A stretch of 64,000 nucleotides of DNA, taken from contig OY760176.1 in NCBI GenBank assembly GCA_963663315.1, forward strand, positions 1,426,001 through 1,490,000, in the 5' to 3' direction. The stretch comes from G963663315 sp963663315. GTDB lineage: Bacteria; Pseudomonadota; Gammaproteobacteria; Arenicellales; Poriferihabitantaceae. The notes beneath the pieces were generated by a model, which saw nothing but the letters and a program-made list of their open reading frames with translations, ran no database searches and was not told the origin of the DNA. Numbering within the stretch: position 1 is the first letter of the stretch; each line of letters begins with the position of its first letter. A program made the position numbers and the translations under genes. This document shows, one piece after another, positions 57,937-64,000 of the stretch.

Positions 57937-58023
57937 TTATCTGCCTCTATTTGTAACGTCGTTGTTTACTTCACTGTGCCCGAATCCGTATACTTTCGCG
58001 CTTACTTATTTCTTCCTTGATCC

Positions 58024-58584
58024 ATGAAATTATTATTTGATCTGTTTCCGTTACTGATCTTTTTTGGCGCATTCAAATTTTACGATATTTTTACCGCTAC
58101 TGCGGCGGCAATTATCGCCACATTTATTCAGGTGGGAGTATTCTGGACGAAACATCGCCGATTTGAAACCATTCATATCATCACCCTGATCATTATCACC
58201 CTGCTGGGCGGACTCACGATATTACTGAAAGATGACATATTCATAAAATGGAAACCAACCATCGTCAACTGGCTGTTCTCCGGGGTGATTGTCGGCATGC
58301 TGATTTTTTCCAGAAAATCGGCATTGGAATTCGTTATGGGCAAACAGATTGACCTGCCGAAACCGGTATGGCGCAAACTGAACTGGGCCTGGGCCCTCTT
58401 TTTCCTGGTTCTGGGCGGACTGAATCTATACGTCGCCTTTTATTATAATCCGGATGCTGACCCCGAAGTTCGAACCGCAGCCTGGGTAAATTTCAAGGTG
58501 TTCTGGCTGCTCGGATTAACCATGGTATTTGCCGTGTCTCAAATGTTTTTCCTCAGCAAGCACATTAATTTAACCGGGAAATAA
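58024..58584 (+). CDS. yciB: Inner membrane spanning protein YciB (septation protein A)
   Basis: The 186-residue protein has five hydrophobic segments and the family patterns DLFPLLIFFGAFKFYDIFTATAA in part, KWKPTIVNWLFS, VWRKLNWAWALFF and a final FFLSKH. YciB affects cell envelope synthesis and cell division in enterobacteria. It is followed by yciI after five bases, as elsewhere. Confidence 0.93.
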   Translation: MKLLFDLFPLLIFFGAFKFYDIFTATAAAIIATFIQVGVFWTKHRRFETIHIITLIIITLLGGLTILLKDDIFIKWKPTIVNWLFSGVIVGMLIFSRKSALEFVMGKQIDLPKPVWRKLNWAWALFFLVLGGLNLYVAFYYNPDADPEVRTAAWVNFKVFWLLGLTMVFAVSQMFFLSKHINLTGK

Positions 58585-58589
58585 AGATC

Positions 58590-58889
58590 ATGTATTACAC
58601 TATCTATGCCACCGATGCCGAAAACAGTCTGGAAAATCGGAAGAAGGCCAGACCTGCCCATGTCGAACGTCTGAAAGCGCTGGTCGATCAGGGCCGCCTC
58701 CTGGTTGCCGGACCAAACCCCGCGATCGATACCGAAGACCCTGGCAATGCAGGATTTACCGGCAGTTTGATTATCGCCGGGTTTGATTCCCTGGAAGATG
58801 CCCGCAACTGGGCCGATGATGACCCTTATGTCACCGCAGGCGTCTATGTAAAGGTGGAAGTCAAACCCTGGAAGAAGGTATTGCCTTGA
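58590..58889 (+). CDS. yciI: YciI-like protein
   Basis: The 99-residue protein has the YciI ferredoxin-like fold: YYTIYATDAENSLENRKKAR, with an Arg/His-rich part (RPAHVERLKAL), then GRLLVAGPNP and DPYVTAGVYV. The His and Asp typical of the family are present, though its activity is not well established. It lies directly behind yciB, so it is probably cotranscribed. Confidence 0.92.
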   Translation: MYYTIYATDAENSLENRKKARPAHVERLKALVDQGRLLVAGPNPAIDTEDPGNAGFTGSLIIAGFDSLEDARNWADDDPYVTAGVYVKVEVKPWKKVLP

Positions 58890-58908
58890 TGTGACAAAGC
58901 CGCCATTA

Positions 58909-59168
58909 TCAAGCTGTAACCCGTTCTGCATTACCATTAACCAGATAGCGAAAACTAAACTTTCCAGGAATTTCTTTCTGCTTCTTGAGCAAGTGTTTAT
59001 TGAGTTCCAGCAATTCCGGTACGCAATAATCCGCTTCTTCCAGCACCCCTTCCACGGTCTCGGCTTCTACTACCAACCCTGGACCAGCCCTGGAACATCT
59101 TTACTGGTAGCAATATAAACTTGTGCATCGGAATCAAAGAACATATCCATTGTAATAAGTGTTTTCAT
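58909..59168 (-). pseudogene. DUF1902 domain protein broken by an 11-bp tandem duplication
   Basis: From ATG at 59166-59168 the frame reads MKTLITMDMFFDSDAQVYIA then TSKDVPGL, the DUF1902 pattern. An 11-base direct repeat (59083-59093 and 59072-59082, one base different) then shifts the frame into a stop. Dropping one copy restores VVEAETVEGVLEEADYCVPELLELN and a run to TGA at 58909-58911, 82 residues in all. Some DUF1902 proteins are HicB-like antitoxins. The gene overlaps the dnaQ 3' end by four bases. Confidence 0.75.
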
Positions 59169-59887
59169 GTCTTTACCTTGTCCCAGACCACACCTTCAGA
59201 ATTTTCTGATCTAAGCAGTTCCAGCCACTTTTTATGGAGGGCCAATTCATCCGCGCTGATCGGGGTCACGCTGAGCCTGGCCGCCTGTTCCGGGTCTATC
59301 CGGATATCCTGCTGGCGCTGTTGTCCTGATTGAATATTCAGATTTTCCGACTCACCCAGCAATGTGGTTTGTCCTCCTGTCATTTTCAGATAAACATCGG
59401 CCAGAATTTCGGCATCCAGCAATGCGCCATGAAAGATACGTTGTGAGTTGTCAACATCATATCGCTTGCATAACGCATCCAGATTGTTCTTCTGACCCGG
59501 ATGCATGCGCCTGGCCAGTACCAGCATGTCAAATACCTGACAGTAATCCTCGATCACCTTGCCTCCATATCCGGCTTCTTCAAACTCGTAATTCAGGAAT
59601 CCAACATCGAAGGGGGCATTGTGGATGATCAACTCTGCCCCTTTCAGAAATTGAAGCAATTCCTCTGCCCTTTCGTTAAAACAGGGTTTGTCCGCCAGTT
59701 TGTCAGAAGTGATTCCGTGCACCTCGACCGCCGCTTCGTCAATCTCCCGTTCAGGATTGAGGTAAAATTGGAGTGTATTACCGGTCTTGCGTCGACTGAC
59801 CATCTCAATAGCGCCAATTTCAATCACCTTGTGCCCCTGACTTGTTTCAAGGCCGGTGGTTTCGGTATCCAGAATTATTTGTCGCAC
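59165..59887 (-). CDS. dnaQ: DNA polymerase III epsilon subunit (proofreading exonuclease)
   Basis: The 240-residue protein provides 3'-5' proofreading for the replicative polymerase. Exo I LDTETTGLE, Exo II AELIIHNAPFDVGFL and Exo III HGALLDAEILADVYL of the DEDDh family are intact. Its start overlaps the rnhA stop by 13 bases on the same strand, unlike the divergent rnhA/dnaQ pair of enterobacteria. Confidence 0.95.
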   Translation of the reverse strand: MRQIILDTETTGLETSQGHKVIEIGAIEMVSRRKTGNTLQFYLNPEREIDEAAVEVHGITSDKLADKPCFNERAEELLQFLKGAELIIHNAPFDVGFLNYEFEEAGYGGKVIEDYCQVFDMLVLARRMHPGQKNNLDALCKRYDVDNSQRIFHGALLDAEILADVYLKMTGGQTTLLGESENLNIQSGQQRQQDIRIDPEQAARLSVTPISADELALHKKWLELLRSENSEGVVWDKVKT

Positions 59888-60321
59888 AGGATTATCTCGT
59901 CAATACCTCTATTCGCGAGCCGGTCAGCCCGTTCATTGCCAGGGTCACCGGCATGTCCCTTAACCCATCTCCACTCGATATCATGTCTTGCTGATATTTG
60001 GTCGAGTTTTTCCCATAAATCACGATTTTTCACCGGCTTTTTGGCAGCGGTTTTCCAGTTGTTCTTTTTCCAGTTCCTGAGCCAGGATTGAATGCCGTCC
60101 TTGACATAGGTTGAATCGGTAAAGACCCGTACCCGGCAATGCTTCGATAGCTGGTCAAGCGCCTCAATACAGGCGCACAACTCCATTCGATTGTTGGTCG
60201 TTTCCGTTTCACCACCGAATATTTCCTTTTCAGTATCGTAGAAGATCAGGAGCGCACCCCATCCTCCTGGCCCCGGATTCCCTCGACAGGCGCCATCCGT
60301 ATATATGGTCACTATGCTCAT
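59875..60321 (-). CDS. rnhA: Ribonuclease HI
   Basis: The 148-residue enzyme cuts RNA in RNA/DNA hybrids. YTDGACRGNPGPGGWG starts the protein, with the catalytic acidic residues in YTDG, NNRMEL and FTDSTYV and the last Asp in GNERADRLA. The ATG at 60319-60321 gives the usual start; a TTG two codons earlier is less likely. It overlaps dnaQ and follows a YafS-like methyltransferase gene. Confidence 0.94.
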   Translation of the reverse strand: MSIVTIYTDGACRGNPGPGGWGALLIFYDTEKEIFGGETETTNNRMELCACIEALDQLSKHCRVRVFTDSTYVKDGIQSWLRNWKKNNWKTAAKKPVKNRDLWEKLDQISARHDIEWRWVKGHAGDPGNERADRLANRGIDEIILCDK

Positions 60322-60345
60322 CTGCAATGATTCAGGAATATCGGT

Positions 60346-61146
60346 TCAGTTCTTTGATACGACTTTCAAATGTACCCGTGCCGCTTCACGGGAGGCTGGT
60401 TGAACCATTCCCGGAATCAGTCTGCGCCAGGAGCGGGAAGAGCTCGGCAACGGGGTTATTCCGATCTCGCGTTTCCTTGCGACGATAACATAAATGCCTC
60501 CCAGATTCGGCCACCAGCGATTTCCCGCCTTTTCGATGAAAGCCAGTTTCTCGCGCCAGACCTCCGACTGGATGGGCGGCAGATAGTGGGCCATGCCTGC
60601 TCCGATCAGGTCGAACCCCAATAGCGCCAACCAATCCTGTACCCGCCCTACCCGATAGAATCTGCCATCCCACGGCTGATTGCGATTATGACCATTCAGC
60701 GCATTGATCACGCCATACAGACTGACCAGGTTAAATCCGACAATAACAATGCATCCTTCGGGGACCAGCAACTGGCTTACCTGTCTGAGCACTTCATGGG
60801 GGGCGGTACAAAAATCGAGTGTGTGTGGCAGAACGATGATGTCCTGGGATTTCTCCGGGAAAGGCAATGCGGTACTGGCGGACACGACACGGTGGCAATC
60901 CTGCAGATTAAAAATCGGTTGGCCGTTTTCCGGGAGCGGGTCTGGGGCGCCTGAGTTTTCAAAAAGCAGATTTGAGGTATCGGCAATATATCGTATGGCC
61001 ACCTCAGTCCCGAAAAGATAATTGACCCAGGGCATGCCAACCTGCAGACCATGTGCATAGTATCCGGACGGAATCAACTTTTCACATTGCTCGACCTCGG
61101 ATTGAACGATGGATTGGCCCAGGGGATATTTAAACCAGTTCGACAT
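60346..61146 (-). CDS. SAM-dependent methyltransferase, YafS-like
   Basis: The 266-residue protein has a class I methyltransferase core, with LPFPEKSQDIIVLPHTLDF, LVPEGCIVIVGFN and a GLQVGMPW segment in place of the usual glycine-rich loop. It starts SNWFKYPLGQ and ends with a basic tail. It takes the place of yafS next to rnhA, as in enterobacteria. The substrate is unknown. Rhodanese or other domains are absent. Confidence 0.85.
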   Translation of the reverse strand: MSNWFKYPLGQSIVQSEVEQCEKLIPSGYYAHGLQVGMPWVNYLFGTEVAIRYIADTSNLLFENSGAPDPLPENGQPIFNLQDCHRVVSASTALPFPEKSQDIIVLPHTLDFCTAPHEVLRQVSQLLVPEGCIVIVGFNLVSLYGVINALNGHNRNQPWDGRFYRVGRVQDWLALLGFDLIGAGMAHYLPPIQSEVWREKLAFIEKAGNRWWPNLGGIYVIVARKREIGITPLPSSSRSWRRLIPGMVQPASREAARVHLKVVSKN

Positions 61147-61184
61147 CGCCGGTTGATCTCCGGAATGAATCGTTCAAATCCGGC

Positions 61185-61877
61185 TCAACTGGCCCTGGGC
61201 TTGAGATGGGCATGCCATCTTGTTTCTGCCCGCTTGAATATATAGACGATGATAAAAGTTAGACACAGATAGAAAACTCCCGCGGTTATAAACGATTCAA
61301 ATGGAACGAAATGTCGTGAGTTCACGATTTTTGCGGCGCCGAACAAATCAACGAGTGTAATCACACCAGCCAAAGCCGTGCCGTGAAGCATGAATATGAC
61401 CTCATTACTGTAGGCGGGCAACCCCCTTCGAAAAGCGCTGGGTAACACGATTCGGCGGAGCAAGGTGATAGGATTCATGCCACACGCCTTCGCCGCTTCG
61501 ACTTCTCCCGCGGGGGTCTGCATGATGGCGCCACGCAATATCTCCGCGGTATACCCAGCGGTATTCAATGAAAACGCGAACAACGCACACCAGTAAGCCT
61601 GTCGGAAAAATACCCACAAAAAACTGTCCCGCACGACTTCGAATTGTGCCAGGCCATTATAAACCAGAAACATTTGCACGATCAGAGGGGTGCCACGCAT
61701 GCAATAAATGAATCCTCTGGGAAGGAAATTCACCCATCCGGATTTTGCGGCAGCGGTGACCCCGATCGGAATGGCCAGCAGTAATCCGAAGATAATCGAA
61801 AGCGCCAATAATTCAATAGTAAGCCCCAACCCTTCAAGATAGAGCGGCAGATTTGAGAATATAACCTCGAAATCCAT
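61185..61877 (-). CDS. Polar amino acid ABC transporter permease (HisM-like)
   Basis: The 230-residue inner-membrane protein has the binding-protein-dependent transport pattern: five hydrophobic segments, LTIELLALSI, RGTPLIVQMFLVYNG, and the EAA loop EVEAAKACGMNPITLLRRIVLPSA that contacts the ATPase. The ATG at 61875-61877 lies two bases after the hisQ-like stop; an upstream frame to 61922 is not used. It forms the second permease of a His/Arg/Lys-type system. Confidence 0.9.
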   Translation of the reverse strand: MDFEVIFSNLPLYLEGLGLTIELLALSIIFGLLLAIPIGVTAAAKSGWVNFLPRGFIYCMRGTPLIVQMFLVYNGLAQFEVVRDSFLWVFFRQAYWCALFAFSLNTAGYTAEILRGAIMQTPAGEVEAAKACGMNPITLLRRIVLPSAFRRGLPAYSNEVIFMLHGTALAGVITLVDLFGAAKIVNSRHFVPFESFITAGVFYLCLTFIIVYIFKRAETRWHAHLKPRAS

Positions 61878-61879
61878 AT

Positions 61880-62566
61880 CTACCCTTGCCGAATGCCGAC
61901 GCTGTATCGGCGGTCCAACCATTTCAGGCCGGAATTCGATACTGCGGTAATAATCAGAAAAAGAAATGCAACCAGAAGATAAAACGAAAACGGCTGTCTG
62001 GTAGACCCACCCGCCGCACCGGCATTAAAAACCATGTCCTGCAAGCCAATGACCGAGACCAGCGCGGTGGATTTAACCAGAACCAGCCAATTGTTGCCAA
62101 ACCCGGGGAGTGCATGGCGAACCATCGCGGGTAATGTAATACGAACAAACACCTGCACAGGCCGCATGCCATAAGCATAACCCGCTTCGATTTCCCCCTT
62201 GGACACCGCCAGTATGGCGCCCCGAAAGGTCTCCCCCATATAAGCGCCGAAAATAAACCCGAGGGTCAGAACACCCGCAATAAATGGGGAAATATCAATA
62301 TAGCCCCAACCCATCGACTTGCCCAGATTATTGATCATGATCTGCCCGCCGAAAAAAATCAGCGTGAGCAAGACCAGATCCGGTATTCCACGAATAATTG
62401 TCGTGTACACCCCTGAGATGGTCCTCGAAATTGTTGACTTCGACAGTCGGGCTGAAGCGGCCGTAATGCCCAGCAGAACCGCTATCAGCAACGACAGCAA
62501 GGCAACCTCAACCGTCAATACCATCCCCCTGAGGATGAACGGAAGATAGTCTATGACCTGCGACAA
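61880..62566 (-). CDS. Polar amino acid ABC transporter permease (HisQ-like)
   Basis: The 228-residue permease has RGIPDLVLLTLIFFGGQ and the EAA loop EIEAGYAYGMRPVQVFVRITLPAM. Its N-terminal FILRGMVLTVEVALLSLLIA is the first membrane segment. It is upstream of the HisM-like gene with a two-base gap, and 42 bases behind the binding protein gene. Confidence 0.9.
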   Translation of the reverse strand: MSQVIDYLPFILRGMVLTVEVALLSLLIAVLLGITAASARLSKSTISRTISGVYTTIIRGIPDLVLLTLIFFGGQIMINNLGKSMGWGYIDISPFIAGVLTLGFIFGAYMGETFRGAILAVSKGEIEAGYAYGMRPVQVFVRITLPAMVRHALPGFGNNWLVLVKSTALVSVIGLQDMVFNAGAAGGSTRQPFSFYLLVAFLFLIITAVSNSGLKWLDRRYSVGIRQG

Positions 62567-62608
62567 TTCAATTCCAACGTAAATTCCGATGCTTCGGGCA
62601 GCGAAGTA

Positions 62609-63382
62609 TCAAAAGATGTCAATGTCAAAATACTTGTCGTTTATGGCTTTGTAAACGCCGTTATCACGAATCGTCTGGATGGCTTTATTCAACATTTCAA
62701 CCAGGTCGGTATCCTCCTTCCGGACTGCAATACCCGCCCCTTCTCCAAAATATGCAGGATCTGAATAGCCTGGACCCACAAACTCAAAATCCGCGCCTTC
62801 CGGAGTGGAGAGGAATCCGTCGGACATGGCAATGGAATCCGCTAACAGTAAATCAACCCGCCCGACGACGGCATCGAGATATGCATCATCCTGGGTTCCA
62901 TATCGATTAATCGTCACCGTATCACCAAATTCGCCGGTGATGAAATTGTCGTGGGTGGTCGCACGTTGTACTCCAACCGTTTTTCCAGCCAATCCCTGTT
63001 TGCTGATTTCAATGCCCGAACCCTTTTTTCGAACAAATTTCGCAGGAGAATTATAATACTTGCTGGTAAATGCCACTTTTTTCTTGCGCTCTTCGGTAAC
63101 CGACATTGAAGCGACAATGGCATCATATTTATTGGCCATAAGCGCAGGGATAATGCCGTCCCAGTCCTGGGCTACCAGAGTGCATTCGGCGCCGAGTTCC
63201 TGGCATAGCGCATTTGCAATATCGATGTCAAAACCGACCAGTTCACCGTCTTCGGTAATTGAACTGAATGGTGGATAGGCTCCTTCGACACCGATTCGAA
63301 TCTGTTTCCAGTCAGCCGCACCGCACACCGAAACAGCAGCCAGCATGAGTAGTGAAACCAGAGATGTAAGTAGTCTTTTCAT
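62609..63382 (-). CDS. Periplasmic polar amino acid binding protein (HisJ/ArgT-like)
   Basis: The 257-residue protein begins with a signal peptide (MKRLLTSLVSLLMLAAVSVCGA) and has GVEGAYPPFSSITEDGELVGFDIDIANAL split here as GAYPPFS and GFDIDIANAL, ALMANKYDAIVASMSVTEER and GVQRATTHDNF, the pattern of lysine/arginine/ornithine/histidine binding proteins. It would deliver a basic amino acid to the adjacent permeases. The ATPase gene is upstream on the same strand, 82 bases away, with a possible A/T-rich stretch between. Confidence 0.92.
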   Translation of the reverse strand: MKRLLTSLVSLLMLAAVSVCGAADWKQIRIGVEGAYPPFSSITEDGELVGFDIDIANALCQELGAECTLVAQDWDGIIPALMANKYDAIVASMSVTEERKKKVAFTSKYYNSPAKFVRKKGSGIEISKQGLAGKTVGVQRATTHDNFITGEFGDTVTINRYGTQDDAYLDAVVGRVDLLLADSIAMSDGFLSTPEGADFEFVGPGYSDPAYFGEGAGIAVRKEDTDLVEMLNKAIQTIRDNGVYKAINDKYFDIDIF

Positions 63383-63464
63383 AACGTTCTCCAGATTATG
63401 GGGTTAATGTAAATTATCATAAGATCAAGCGTAAATTATATGTAAATCTGATTTGAACCACTTT

Positions 63465-64000
63465 CTATTTCAGGTTGCCCGCCAAAAATTGCCTGAAGCG
63501 TTCTGATTTGGGGTTACCAAACACTTCCTCGGGTTTTCCATCTTCTTCCGTCATGCCCTGATGCAGAAACAGAACCCGATCCGACACTTCGCGGGCGAAT
63601 GTCATTTCGTGTGTTACCACCAGCATGGTTCTGCCTTCTTCCGCCAGACTGCGGATAACCTTGAGTACCTCTCCGACCAATTCAGGGTCCAATGCCGAAG
63701 TCGGCTCATCAAACAACATCAGTTCGGGTTCCATAGCCAGCGCCCGGGCAATCGCGGCTCGCTGTTGCTGTCCGCCTGACAAGTGTGCGGGATAGTCATT
63801 TTTTTTGTCCAGCATGCCGACTTGCTGCAACGTCATTTCGGCTCTTTCGACAGCCTCTGCCTTAGGCAGCTTCAATACCGACAAAGGCGCTTCAACGACA
63901 TTTTGCAATACCGTCATGTGCGACCATAAATTGAACTGCTGGAACACCATACCGAGTTTTGAACGGATACGCTCTACCTGACGCATGTCCTGTGGAACCG
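63465..64000 (-). CDS. Polar amino acid ABC transporter ATP-binding protein (HisP/ArtP-like), 5' end cut by window
   Basis: At least 178 codons are visible. The frame stays open past 63986 (VPQDMRQV...) to the window end, so the Walker A part lies outside. Present are the Q-loop GMVFQQFNLW, the signature LSGGQQQR, Walker B LMLFDEPTSALD and the switch His in VVTHEM. The protein ends with the FLAGNLK typical of HisP-type ATPases. It would power the HisQ/HisM permeases. Confidence 0.9.
   Translation of the reverse strand, partial: VPQDMRQVERIRSKLGMVFQQFNLWSHMTVLQNVVEAPLSVLKLPKAEAVERAEMTLQQVGMLDKKNDYPAHLSGGQQQRAAIARALAMEPELMLFDEPTSALDPELVGEVLKVIRSLAEEGRTMLVVTHEMTFAREVSDRVLFLHQGMTEEDGKPEEVFGNPKSERFRQFLAGNLK

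Overview
The window looks like a chromosomal segment of a free-living or host-associated gammaproteobacterium. Several gene neighbourhoods are typical of that class: trxA divergent from rhlB, a yafS-like methyltransferase with rnhA and dnaQ, a thioesterase/dNK/yciB/yciI group, EttA, and PBP1B. Base composition is moderate, around 50% G+C by eye. Rieske oxygenases, a MttB-family protein, a CaiB-type CoA transferase, a glycerate 2-kinase and an acyl-CoA synthetase suggest a heterotroph using small organic and methylated compounds. The species assignment is inference; no rRNA is present.

Layout. 0-5.4 kb (minus): formate-dehydrogenase-type subunits, sucD, sucC and pyruvate kinase. 5.4-8.2 kb (plus): a Rieske ferredoxin, a Rieske oxygenase and a 2-hydroxyacid dehydrogenase. 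8.4-13.4 kb: trxA/rhlB, a porin-like protein, a YHS protein and ArgE. 13.5-19.6 kb is a mosaic accessory segment bounded by two 212-bp direct repeats. It holds a 1438-residue Calx-beta-like/beta-barrel surface protein, plus remnants of another barrel, an OpuAC-type binding protein and a transposase. 19.5-27.9 kb: FAD oxidoreductase, cytochromes, ettA, GST, CoA transferase, a PRTase, a deoxyinosine-type DNA glycosylase and def.

27.9-35.3 kb is a second degenerate accessory zone between def and tRNA-Lys. It contains a permease remnant, MazEF, an IS3 orfA remnant, a Phd/RelE-type module, a second giant barrel protein paralogous to the first (with a one-base frameshift) and a truncated DUF262 gene. 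35.5-45.6 kb: aminotransferase, sulfurtransferase, MttB-family protein, a Rieske protein with a large unrecognised C-terminal region, quinone reductase, transporters and cystathionine beta-synthase. 45.7-48.3 kb: a subtilisin-type autotransporter with 36 consecutive prolines. 48.3-64 kb is largely housekeeping (PBP1B, AI-2E transporter, glycerate kinase, acyl-CoA synthetase, MetY, dNK, yciB, yciI, dnaQ, rnhA) and ends in a polar amino-acid ABC transporter cut by the window edge.

The most notable points are the paired giant surface proteins and their repeat-flanked setting, a deoxynucleoside kinase whose only plausible start codon is ATA, a DUF1902 gene broken by an 11-bp tandem duplication, a family of 22-bp palindromes, and the two-domain Rieske protein. 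I did not find a clearly complete, new multi-gene defence or biosynthetic system. The giant surface-protein family is the best candidate for something under-described.
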